Of a stretch of DNA of 64,000 nt, positions 35,701 to 46,620 are shown one piece after another (within the stretch, counting starts at the first letter, position 1; the number at the start of each line of letters is the position of its first letter). The stretch is from positions 66,310,884-66,374,883 of the forward strand of contig NC_083338.1 in assembly GCF_019175385.1 (NCBI RefSeq), written 5' to 3'. A program made the translations under genes and the position numbers. The notes under the pieces are model-generated. The model was not told the DNA's origin. It was given only the letters and a program-made list of their open reading frames with translations, and searched no databases. This DNA comes from Lycium barbarum. Taxonomy: Eukaryota; Streptophyta; Magnoliopsida; Solanales; Solanaceae.

Positions 35701-37213
35701 TTCATCCCGACAAATTTTCATTAAAGACCAGATTTTGAATTATTAAAAGGGAACTTAAGGCTCATTTCACTTCATTTTCATCCATACACCTCAAGAGACA
35801 TTCTAGAACTCTCCAAATAATTCCTCCACAAGAATTTAAGAGAATTAAAGGGAATATCAAGACTAACAACACTAATTTCATGGAGTCAAGTGTAAGAACA
35901 CAATAAAGGATCATCTAAGTGAAGAAATTTCAAAGAAGGTGGAACTAGGGTTTTGGCTAAGTGAAGTATTTCAACTTAAGGATTGTTCAACCATCATCCA
36001 AGGTAAGTTTCATGATTTTTTCATGTTGTTTGAAGTATTGGAAAGCCTAGACACTTGAAATGTAGAAGAACATAGAAATGGGTCAGTATTGAGTGAATAG
36101 TGACATAAATGAATGATAGTGGAATTGAACTATGAATATTGAAGTGTTGTGAATACAAATACGTTATAAATGATGTTTATATCATGAAACAAGCATTAAA
36201 TGCATGAAACGCAAGGATGAGCTAGAAGTATAAATAAGGAAAAATTGGAGGAAAATGGTGGGTTTTCCCAAATGTATGTAAATGACGATTGTCGATTATG
36301 ACATTGCGAATAATACTATGAATATTGGGAGTTGATATAGAACATGAGAAAGGTGGTATGAGCGAAGGAAGCGTTGTCCGACTTCTCCTAGAATTAGCGA
36401 CGCGTTCTTGTAGTCAGTTACTAATGTTGATACGAATTCTCTTATAAAGGTGACGAAGTGATATCGACGGAGAACAAGTGAGCGATATCTTAGCTAAACG
36501 ACCAAGGTATGTGAGGCTAGTCCTTCTTTCTAATGGCATGAATCTTTTAACTTGAATCCCTAGTCCTTTCATGAGTTCTTACATTCTAAGAAGTTTAAAG
36601 CTTATACTTATGAATGTCTATATGAGATAAGTTATACGATATGATGACACTAGAATGATGATGATGTATTCCTTGCCTACACTCACCTTATGTACTAATC
36701 CTTTCAAGGTGAGGCGGAATGTCCATGATGGTTCCATAATGTAAGCGGGGGATCACGACCTTACGTCACCCCGATAGAGTAAAGTTGATCATGAGTCTTA
36801 TAAACGCATTATGATAAGTTAAGTATTTTATGATAAGCATATTACTATGAGCATTTACATTGAGCAAGTCATGAGCATTTCACACCGGGCCTAGTTGGCC
36901 GGGCAGACACCGCTTCGGCGGGCGGCGATACGGATACACCACGACCGACGGGCGTGGGCAGACACCACTAGTGGGCGGCATGAGATGGTACCCCGGACGC
37001 GGGAGGCCTAGACGCGGGCTAATATTATTGTTTATCACACCGTTCCGACATGGACGGGCAGCTTGCATATGATGCATACATGTCATGATGATGAGTATGA
37101 GTAAGATAGCATGCATTAATTCATTTATGATTATCAGTCAGATCCAGATGTCTCATGTTGATGTTTTCCTCATATTATTGATGTTTCCTTTCATTATGTA
37201 TGCCTCTCATACT

Positions 37214-37250
37214 CAGTACAATATTCATACTGACGTCCTTTCTTCGGACG
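37214..37250 (+). other. F mid-LTR double hairpin
   Basis: CAGTAC...ATACTG (GTACTG in the 3' LTR copy) is followed at once by CGTCC...GGACG with loop TTTCTTC. All other gypsy LTRs in the window have the same layout. Confidence 0.6.
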
Positions 37251-37683
37251 CTGTGTTCATGCCCACAGGTAGACAGGGAGGAGAGCTTGGCCCAGGTCCT
37301 CAGTAGCTGTCAGTTGATAGATAGCACTCCATTGTTCGGAGGTGCTTATGACTATTCTTTTGATGTACATTCATACATGCATATTTTGGGCATGACGGAG
37401 TCTTGTTTCGTCCTTGTATTCATTATGTTAGTAGAGGCTCGTAGATACGCAGTGTGGGTTAGATGGTCTCACAAGATGTTTTCATATGTATGTATGTTTT
37501 TTTGATGGCCGTGAGGTGAATGTATATAAAGTATTTATATTTTGATTAAATATTATTTTCCTACAATTGGTATGTAAAATGGATAAAAGAGTATTACATG
37601 AGCGAGACAAGTAGTAGATTGAGCGGTGCTCGGTAACTAGCTCCGGGTACCCGTCGCGGCCCCTAGCTGGGTCGTGACAGAAG

Positions 37684-37695
37684 TGGTATCAGAGC
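37684..37695 (+). other. F primer binding site
   Basis: TGGTATCAGAGC lies four bases after the LTR end, complementary to initiator-Met tRNA. Confidence 0.93.
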
Positions 37696-37740
37696 AGTTC
37701 GCCCTAGGAAGTGTCTACGAGCCGTGTCTAGTAGAGTCTT

Positions 37741-37773
37741 GTTTATCGTGTGTTGCGCGCCACACTAATAAAC
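37741..37773 (+). other. F leader hairpin with GCGCGC loop
   Basis: GTTTAT (37741-37746) pairs with ATAAAC (37768-37773). GTGTG (37748-37752) pairs with CACAC (37761-37765). The loop TTGCGCGC carries the self-complementary hexamer 37755-37760. It lies 45 bases after the PBS. Confidence 0.62.
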
Positions 37774-37885
37774 AAGAGGCTACAGGGCATTTAGGAAAAT
37801 GACCATGTTTTTTCTCATGAGATCGTGCGATAGAGCCATGTCTAGGATTATATCATTCCTAAAGGTGCGTTATGGTTTCAGAAAA

Positions 37886-40798
37886 ATGCCGCCGAAAGGA
37901 AAAGCTACAGCTGCCCAGAAAGGCAAAGCTACGACGAAGAAGTGGGCAGAAAGGGAGCCTCCGGCGGAGGTAGAGGAAAGTGAATCGCAGAGTGAGGCCG
38001 CGCCCAATGTAGAAGAGCAGGGAGGAGCCTCAGTTCCGATTCCTCCACCGGGTGCTTCGGGTCAACAAGTATCCGAGGCTATACATTTATTGACACAGTT
38101 GGTTGCCGCTCAGGCACAACGACAGAATGTGGGCCCAAGTGATCGTTCGGCTAGTACAAGAGGCCGTGATTTCCTTACTCTAAATCCTCTAGAATATTTC
38201 GGGTCGAGGCCGGATGAGGACCCTCAAGGTTTTATTGATGAAATGCTGCGGACGCTGAAACTTATGCATGCTTCTGAGACCGAATCCGTGGAGTTGGCCT
38301 CAGGTTCAGCAGTGGGTTCTTCTTCAGCGCGCCCGACAGCACAGACTCTTCAGATTATAGCAGGCAGAGGCAGAGGTAGAGGGGGAGCATCCACTTCAGA
38401 TGTTGTTCAGCCCTGTGTGTATGCTTTAGCTGGGCGACAGGATCTTGAGTCTTCCCCAGATGTTGTCACAGGTACCTTGACTATATTTTCATGTGACGTA
38501 TATGCTCTGATTGATTCGGGTTCTACCTTCTCATATATTACTCCGTATATCGCTGATTGTGTTGGGGTGAGACCTGAGCCAATTAAACCTTTCGAGGTAT
38601 TCACTCCGGTTGGTGATCCCGTAATAGCGAGACAAGTATATAAGGGCTGTGTAGTCATTATATGTGATCGCCAGACAAGGGCTGATTTGATTGAACTTGA
38701 GATGGTAGATTTTGACGTAATTATGGGTATGGACTGGTTGGCATCATGCTATGCTAACGTTTGTTGCCGGACAAAGGTAGTTCGATTTCAATTTCCGGGA
38801 GAGCCCATACTCGAGTGGAAGGGTACTACAGCTTCCCCAAAGGGTAGGTTTATTTCCTACCTTAAGGCGAGAAAGATGATGGCCAAAGGTTATATTTGTC
38901 ATCTAGTTCGGGTTGATGACACGGAAGCGGAAGTGCCAACTTTCCAGTCTGTACCGATAGTGAATGAATTCCCAGATGTGTTTCTCGACGAGTTGCCAGG
39001 CCTTCCTCCAGAAAGGGAGATTTATTTCGCCATCGATGTGTTACCAGACACCAAGCCCATCTCTATTCCTCCGTATCGAATGGCTCCAGTAGAACTGAAA
39101 GAGCTAAAAGCACAGCCAAAAAATTTACTTGAGAAGGGGTTTATAAGGCCTAGTTCCTCGCCATGGGGAGCACCAGTCTTGTTCGTAAGGAAGAAAGACG
39201 GTTCGTTACGAATGTGTATCGACTACAGGCAGTTGAACAAGGTGACAATAAAGAATAAATACCCTATTCCCAGAATCGACGATTTGTTTGACCAATTGCA
39301 GGGCGCTAAGTGGTTTTCCAAGATAGATCTGAGATCGGGTTATCAACAGGTGAGAATTAGGGAAGCAGATATTTCCAAGACTGCCTTCTGGACAAGATAT
39401 GGTCACTACGAGTTTCGGGTAGTGTCGTTTGGGTTGATAAATTCCCCGGCGGTGTTCATGAATTTAATGAATAATGTGTTCATGCTGTTTTTGGATCTTT
39501 TTGTGATAGTGTTCATCGACGATATTTTGGTATATTCTCGCACAGAATCAAAACATGCAGATCATCTAAGAATTGTTCTTGGCGTTCTTCGAGATCGGGA
39601 ATTGTATGCAAAGTTTTCGAAGTGCGAGTTTTGGCTAAACTCAGTGGCATTTCTAGGCCATGTTATTTCAGATGATGGTATCCGAGTCGACACTCAGAAA
39701 ATAGAAGCTGTGAAGACTTGGCCAAGACCTACGACGCCTACAGAAGTCCGTAGTTTTTTGGGTTTGGCAGGTTATTATCGAAGATTCGTAGAGGGATTCT
39801 CATCTATTTCAGCCCCATTGACAAAGTTAACCCTGAAGTCGGCTAAATTCCAGTGGAGTGATGCCTGTGAGCGTAGCTTCCAAGAGTTGAAAAACAGGTT
39901 GACCTCAGCGCCAGTGCTAACACTTCCAGAAGGATCAGATGGCTATGTGGTATATTGTGACGCCTCCGGTGTGGGATTAGGATGTGTATTAATGGAGAAT
40001 GGGAAAGTTATTGCATATGCTTCGAGACAGTTGCAAAAACATGAACAGAATTATCCCACTCATGATCTTGAGCTAGCTGCGGTCATTCATGCATTGAAAA
40101 TGTGGAGACACTATTTATATGGTGTGCACGTGGACATCTATACGGCTCACAAAATCCTTCAATATATTTTCAAACAGAAGGAGTTGAACCTGCGGCAAAG
40201 GAGATGGTTAGAATTACTGAAGGATTATGATGTGAACATTCTATATCATCCAGGGAAGGCGAATGTAGTAGCAGATGCACTTAGCCGCCGATCGATGGGT
40301 AGTTTATGTGGAGTTCCTTCGGAAAAGCGAGAAATGGTTCGTGAGGTCCATCGGTTAGCAAGTCTCGGCGTACGGCTAATCGATTCAGGATATGCAAGTA
40401 TTAGCATCAATGACCCCACAGTTTCATCATTGAATCTAGAAGTGAAGGAACGGCAATATGAAGATCCTCAGTTAAGTCACTATCGAGATCTAGCCCATGG
40501 AAAGGAAAAGTCTCCATTCGAAGTTTCCATAGAAGGGGTTCTTGGATATCGAGGCCAGCTATGTGTACCGAATGTGGCAAACTTGCACCAACGGATTTTA
40601 GAGGAAGCACATTATTCCCGGTATTCTATTCATCCAGGGGCAACCAAGATGTACCACGATCTCAAATTGATATATTGGTGGGATGGAATGAAGCGAGACA
40701 TAGCAGAATTTGTAGCACGATGCCCAAATTTCCAGCAAGTGAAGGCCGAGCATCAAAAGCTAGGAGGGTTATTACAAGCAATGGAAATTCCTACGTGA
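37886..40798 (+). pseudogene. F gag-pol frame: partial gag, protease, RT, RNase H, zinc domain
   Basis: The start [14 protein letters not shown] at 37886 matches the other elements; 29 upstream in-frame codons are ignored as leader. Of its 970 codons, gag runs only to [12 protein letters not shown], then jumps in frame near 38300 to the GSAVGSS linker. Most of the capsid and the CCHC knuckle are therefore absent. Protease [10 protein letters not shown] has its Asp at residue about 210. RT has the FIDD box at 543-546. RNase H begins YCDASG (Asp 692) with DLELAAV, but the third site reads TAHK, not TDHK (codon 40145-40147). The integrase zinc domain reads CPNF, not CPNC (40730-40732). A TGA at 40796-40798 replaces a Trp codon before the core. 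Confidence 0.9.
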
Positions 40799-41707
40799 AA
40801 ATGGGAAGAAATTAACATGGATTTTGTGGTAGGATTACCCCGTACGCGAGGGAAGTATGATTCTATATGGGTGACCGTGGATAGACTCACGAAAGTAGCT
40901 CATTTTCTCCCCGTTAGAACCACATATTCAGCGGAAGATTATGCTAAATTGTATCTTAAGGAGATTGTACGGCTTCACGGTATTCCTTTGGCCATTATCA
41001 CCGACAGAGGGGCACAGTTCACAGCCAAGTTCTGGAAGTCTTTTCAAGAAGGTCTAGTTACTCAAGTTAAGCTCAGCACGGCGTTCCATCTGCAGACCGA
41101 CGGACAAGCCGAGCGTAATATTCACACCTTGGAAGATATGCTACGTGCGTGTGTGCTGGACTTTGGTGGTAGTTGGGATGAGCATTTGCCTCTTATTGAA
41201 TTTTCCTATAATAACAGCTATCATTCCAGTATTCAAATGGCCCCGTACGAGGCCTTATATGGAAGAAAATGCAGATCTCCAATTGGATGGTTTGAAATCG
41301 GAGAAGTACAATTGATAGGCCCCGAGTTGATCCAACAAGCAGTTGAAAAGGTTAAGGTGATTCGAGACCGACTGTTAACAGCTCAAAGTTGCCAAAAGTC
41401 TTATGCAGATAATCGCCGACGAGACTTGGAATTTCGAGTGGGCGATTGGGTGTTCCTGAAGGTATCGCCGATGAAGGGAGTGATGAGATTTGGCAAGAAA
41501 GGAAAGCTAAGTCCCAGATATATCGGAGCCTACCAAATCATCCGTAGGGTGAGTCGAGTAGCCTATAAATTGGACTTGCCTTCAGAGCTCGAATCCGTGC
41601 ATCCGGTATTCCATGTTTCGATGCTCCGCAAGTGTGTTGGGGACCGAACAAGAATAGTTCCGATCGATGATGTGCAAGTAACAGAGAAGCTAACATACGA
41701 GGAAATG
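40799..41707 (+). pseudogene. F integrase core and GPY/F module, cut by A2
   Basis: It continues the same frame. MDFVVGLPRTRGKYDS, then the DDE core with WVTVDRLTKVAHF, IITDRGAQFTAKFW and LPLIEFSYNNSYHS, all three acidic residues present. The GPY/F module reads GKLSPRYIGAYQIIRR, with Ala in place of the usual Pro. HPVFHVSMLRKC and VTEKLTYEE follow. The frame is broken at 41707 by A2, after target site AAATG (41703-41707). The chromodomain resumes at 47759. Confidence 0.9.
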
Positions 41708-44089
41708 TGTTACATCCGACATTTTTGCTTATTCGAAAATTCGAAATAATTTGATTTGTAATGAATAAGGCCACAATTGGACCTTACTTGATATGAATGT
41801 GTAGGTTGTGAATACAATGGTGTGGAATTACGAAAGGTGGCCAAGGGAAAAATTGGAATTTTGGAAACTTGCCCAATGAATTTCAATATGTAACCAACAA
41901 TTTTGGGCTAAAAAAAAAGTAAAATGAGGCCCAATAAGAGAGGCCCAACCGGCCACAACCTTTTGACCCAAGCCATGGATTAATTAATTCCCATGTGGAC
42001 TTATAAGATCATATCTATCCAAAGAAGGTTCAAGAAAAATCAAAAGAAAACAAGAACAAAAGAGAAGAGCACTTCGGGTGGAAGGGAAAGAGAGAAAAAG
42101 AAAAGAAAGAAAATTTTTGGGAGCCAAATCCTTGGTTTAAAAATCAAATTTTTGTGGGAATATTACTAAGTGCAAAGTCCTCTACAACTTGGTACAATTA
42201 GTTTGGCAAGAGGACAACTTTGTAGCAAGTGGAAAACTTGAAGAAAAGGTAAGGATTTTACCATTTTTATGCCATGAAATGTATGTATGTATGTTGTAGT
42301 GTGTGGAAATGAAAGAAAAGTATGAAAATTTTGTGTGTTGGAAGCGCTTGTGTTTGGGCCGTGAGTATGCTTATGTTGCATGGTTTTGGTGACTTGAATT
42401 CATGTTAGAATCTAGTGTATTATGGTAGGAATTGTATTTGAAATGAAAGTGGAAGTTAAGAATTTTAAGGGGGTGGCCGTGAGCATGGTTAGTCATGGAA
42501 GGTTGATGAATTGATTTTATGTAGTAGGTTGCATGTCATTTTAATGCATGGAATGTGAATTAAATCTTGTTAGTATGTTAAGTGTGGTTATGGAAAAATG
42601 GTTATTAAGTTGTTGTAAGAAAACATACAACTTTGTTATGGTTTATGTAAAAATGGAAATGAAAGTATCAAGAGGCAAATTATGATTATTGTGGAAGAAT
42701 TTGGAAGATGGAAATGTATAATGAACTTGTATGTTGAAGGTTAGGAAAAATTGGATAAGTAGTGGCTTGATGGAGAGTTTGTATGTTTGCATATCTTATG
42801 TATATTGTGTGAAAATGGTATGGATGCCTCCGATGTGTGTTGTAATGACTTTGGTAGGTGATGAATATCAAAATAACAAGTTTGGTTTGGAAATGTATGT
42901 TTGAAGCGAAAGATGTTTCGTTATGTCGAAAGATGGCTAGTGATGCCATAGTGTATGGTTTAATGTATGTTGTTGTTTTGATGTCATTTCTGGGTTGTTG
43001 TGTTGATGAATTGAGCCGAGCTAAGTCTCGGGGATGTCTTATATATAGAGGAAATGCTGCCGAAATTTCGGTAGGCAAGTATGTGTTAAGTTGGATTATT
43101 GAAAAGTTTGAAACTAACAAATGGTAAACTTGACCATTTCTAGATTTTGGACGAAATTGGGATTGACGCCAAGCGAGCGCAAGGCGCTATCGAGGTATGT
43201 AAAGCCTTCCCCTTTACTCTTAGGCATGTTCTGGATGTGATGGGCTCGACCGCGAGCCCTAAGTACGACTCCATTCCCCGGAATTCGAGACGGAAATCCG
43301 CTCCAATTCCTTCAGTACAATTGAAATCCTTTTCTTACAAAATGCCTTCTAAGTGAACTTTTGCACGAAATCTTCCCATACGGAGTCGGAACACTTCCAG
43401 ATGATTATGGGTGACCTCGTAAGGTCTACTATAGGTAATTTACATATGTTGCCTCGAGTTGGTCCGAGGCAGGCCCACGAGGCCCGATACCTTTTGTATG
43501 ATCTTAATTACTTTAGTTCTGTCCGACTTTCTCAGAAAACATATGGACTACTATTCTGATCACGATATGACTGTTTTTATACAAATCTTAAAAAATAACG
43601 TTTGACATCTGGAAATCTGGTTCTTGTTATAATCTGTCGTGCCTCCCGAAGTGACGTGTAGGCGCGTAGTTTGAAAACTATCCGAATACTTTGGTTCGAT
43701 CAGCCAGTTGGCCTACTTCTGTTCTGTTGAGTCTGTATGACGATCTGTATGTATGTGGTTTCTCATTAATCAGTTCGTGCACATGTTATGATTCCTTTCA
43801 CCGGATCCTGGGCCGGTACGTATATCGTGCGGTGGGCCGCTGAGCCCCATATGTGAATTCCGAAGTATGATGTGTCTGGTTCCGGGGTACTGTGTTATAT
43901 GTCCGTCCCCGGTTACCGAGGATAAATTACAAAGTATGATGTGTCCGGGCTCGGGGTGCTGTGTTATCTGTCCGCCCCCGGGTACCGTGGTTATGTTATG
44001 ATGTGTGACGGAGATCGGAGAAGAATTTCTGATATCTGACGTATTGTGGGGCCAATGGCAGGAGTGGCGACCACGTTCCTGTACCCTAT

Positions 44090-44440
44090 GTGTGATTCTG
44101 TCTGTCTATATGATTTACGCTTCTGTCTGTCCGTCTGGATTATCTGACCGACGGGTTACGCTTTTGTCTGTCCGTCTGGATTATCTGACCGAGGGGTTAC
44201 GCTTCTGTCTGTCCGTCTGGATTATCTGACCGACGGGTTACGATTTTGTCTGTCCGTCCGCATTATCTGTCCGACTGTTTATGATTCTGTCTGTCCGTCC
44301 GGATTATCTGTCCGACTGGTTATGATTCTGTCTGTCCGTCCGTATTATCTGTCCGACTGGTTATGATTCTGTCTGTCCGTCCGGATTATCTGTCCGTATG
44401 GATTCCGATTCTGTATGTCCGTAGGGATTCTGATTTTGTC
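44090..44440 (+). repeat. Tandem repeat of about 40 bp in A2 5' LTR
   Basis: About eight degenerate copies of a unit containing TTCTGTCTGTCCGTC and GGATTATCTG(A/T)CCGAC. The same array recurs at 46790-47110 in the 3' LTR. It explains the repetitive open frames there. Confidence 0.88.
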
Positions 44441-44572
44441 TGTCTGGACCATGATTCTGTCCGTCTGTCGGGACTATGACTCTGTCTGTCCGGCTTATGA
44501 GCCTGTGTATTATATTTCTGCGCTTCCGGTCCAGATCATGATTTTGTTTGATATATTTCTGCTTTACATACT

Positions 44573-44609
44573 CAGTACATTTTTGTACTGACCCCCGGTT
44601 CTTCGGGGG
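44573..44609 (+). other. A2 mid-LTR double hairpin
   Basis: CAGTAC (44573-44578) pairs with GTACTG (44585-44590). CCCCCG (44592-44597) pairs with CGGGGG (44604-44609). The second stem differs in sequence from that of F but keeps pairing. Confidence 0.62.
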
Positions 44610-45057
44610 CTGCGCTACATGCCCGTAGGTACAGACGCACCAGGTGATACGCCGCCAGCGTAGGGTTCTGATTTAGCTGTTTTGAAGAGCTCCTTTGATC
44701 CGGAGCATACACTTTTGGTATATATCTTCTGTTTTCCGTATGTTCTGTATGTATGGAAATTCTAGGTACGGCGGGGCCCTGTCCCGTCATATGATTTTGT
44801 ATGTCTGTAGAGGCCTGTAGATAGATGTGTGGGTTACGAGTTTCGTCTGTAAGCCTTATCGGCTTACCTGTAAATGTCTGCATGTTCAGGTATATATATA
44901 TGTTTGCGCGCGTGCCGTATCTGTATCGGCCTACTTCAATAATATCCGTTTAAAAAAAAAAAAAAATCTGTACGACACGAAATTCGGTCAGGTAGGTATG
45001 TACGGGTACCCAGCTAGGGTACCAATCGCGGCCCACGGGGTTGGGTCGTGACAGAAG

Positions 45058-45069
45058 TGGTATCAGAGC
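45058..45069 (+). other. A2 primer binding site
   Basis: TGGTATCAGAGC lies four bases after the LTR end. It shows A2 can in principle be reverse transcribed. Confidence 0.92.
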
Positions 45070-45113
45070 GGTTAGTCCTCCGAATGTCTACAGGCCGTGT
45101 CTAGTAGAGTCTG

Positions 45114-45147
45114 GTTTATCGATGTGTTGTGCACCACATCTATAAAC
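45114..45147 (+). other. A2 leader hairpin with GTGCAC loop
   Basis: GTTTAT pairs with ATAAAC, and GATGTG pairs perfectly with CACATC. The loop TTGTGCAC holds the palindrome GTGCAC. It is kept although A2 codes for nothing, as expected of a cis-acting signal. Confidence 0.62.
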
Positions 45148-46620
45148 AGGAAGCTACAGGGCATCTAGGATGTTACCCTTCTTTGAATCTTAGATCATGC
45201 GATAGAGCCAGCTGTAGGATATGAATTCCTTTCGACTAACTTTTAATTTCAGCCAAAGGACGGCATCGACAGAAGGCAATGGCTGATGATATTGGAGGCC
45301 GCACAGTACTTAGGTAAGCAGTAATATGAAAGCTGTGTGTCGGAGAAGTTGTTTGAAGTGTGGTAGAAATATAAAGTTGAAGATTGAACAGAAAAGTGAA
45401 CAGGAAGGAGCCTCCGATGTTGTTTGAGTTGGGCATGTGAGGTAAGCCTCGACATCTGTATAATTTTATCTGTAATTGTTAGCCCCGTGTGGCTACGAGA
45501 CGACATGATATGATGTATATATATGCGTATATGTGTTGGCCCTGTGAGGCATGGTTGGTATTTCTTATGTACAGGTTTCGGATAGTAAGAAATAAAGAGG
45601 AACCTCTGCCCAAATTTTTCCAGAGATATGGGAGTAAATATATATAAATTAAGTACAAACAGGTTCCACGATACTTGTCGGAATTTAGTTTTCTTCTGTC
45701 GGTGGTTGGAGAGCACCTTATGGTGATATTTTATCAGATTTCACCGACTATTTGGAGACGGAATTCGTGGGACGAAGACTTAAATCTGTGGCCTGTCTGT
45801 AATTGTATGTATATGTGTATGAAAGTGAATATCGAAGATTCAGAAAGGCAACATGGTAATTGTATGACTTCGCCCGGGATGGGACCCGCTACGAGAATTT
45901 TCCGAAAATTTGCTGAGACCCTGATCTGCCCTAAAATTATGTGACAAAGGTCCTGCGGGGCAATCGACGAAATTATATCAGCCCTAATACGTCAAAATGC
46001 GTGAAAGTTTCGGGGTTAAGCGTGCTCAAGCCAGAGCAATTCTGGGATGGGTGACCCCCTGGGAAGTAATGCAAGATTTTTCGCAAGTGTAAGTATGATA
46101 GATATAAATGGAAATTTGGGTAATCTAGGGGAAAAGAGAATGTGTGGAGTAATTAGTGCCCTTACGGGGGTCGCGCAGAACGAGGCGGACTAAATGGGCA
46201 AAAAGAAAAGGTGCAACACCGCTCGGGAAATTGAGCGGGTTTGAATAACGGTCGGAGGTGTTCGCCAGTGAGATATTAGAAAATGTATATGTATGTGTGT
46301 ATGTGTATGTGTGTGTGTATGATTTTCGTTTGGTGCCCATATGGTTCAAGAGCCGAGTCCCGGCAACTAATATTGTGATTGACGAAAGGTTTTACCTAAC
46401 CGAATAGATAAAACGAAGCGGGGGTGAGGACACGAATGTTGTCAAAGAATAGAAAAACCCCTATTCCATCATAACTCAGTCTGGTACGACAATGTCTGAA
46501 AGAGAAAAAGAGTATAGATAGTAGGAAAGACGAAAGATAAAAAGTGTGAATAAGCGGAATCTCTGAAAGAGTCGATAAGCGACACGTAAGACGATTTGTA
46601 TGACAACTTGGCAAGCAAGT
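45148..46620 (+). other. A2 internal region, no coding content
   Basis: The leader (to about 45250) matches A1's, including the GCGATAGAGC motif near 45200. After TTAATTTCAG the sequence departs from all coding elements in the window. Six-frame reading shows only short, unrelated frames. A 5S rRNA-like segment is at 46015-46067, and TGTATG-type repeats are at 46285-46320. It ends at the truncated 3' LTR; no PPT is left. Confidence 0.75.
46015..46067 (+). other. 5S rRNA-like segment (internal promoter region)
   Basis: GTTAAGCGTGCT opens it and GGATGGGTGACC...CCTGGGAAGT closes it. Against the plant 5S rRNA as I recall it, about 44 of 53 bases agree without gaps, and the part covers box A, the intermediate element and box C used by TFIIIA and Pol III. 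The 5' third and 3' tail of 5S are not recognisable. It is not a functional 5S gene. Confidence 0.75.

Larger units (their letters stand above)
35284..37679 (+). repeat. F 5' LTR (2396 bp)
   Basis: It starts TGTTACACCTCGG and ends GGGTCGTGACA. It is nearly identical to 48155-50506. Palindromic array at 35422-35700, TATA-like ATTATTAAAAGGG at about 35738, mid-LTR double hairpin at 37214-37250, and GC-rich inverted blocks at 36885-37020. No gene is seen. Confidence 0.93.
41708..45053 (+). repeat. A2 5' LTR (family A, 3346 bp)
   Basis: It starts TGTTACATCCGAC and ends GGGTTGGGTCGTGACA. It is homologous to A1's LTR, read in reverse. Hairpin pair at 44573-44609, tandem array at about 44090-44440, and an A-run at about 44953-44966. 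Open frames in it are not conserved and are not called. Confidence 0.9.

Noticed and set aside
44005..44229. Repetitive frames with SVCPSGLSD units (also 46743-46925)
   Set aside because: They arise from the 40 bp tandem array in the family A LTR and shift frame between copies.
46015..46067. Functional 5S rRNA gene
   Set aside because: Only the middle and 3' part of 5S is recognisable, with about nine substitutions and no proper 5' or 3' end or terminator.
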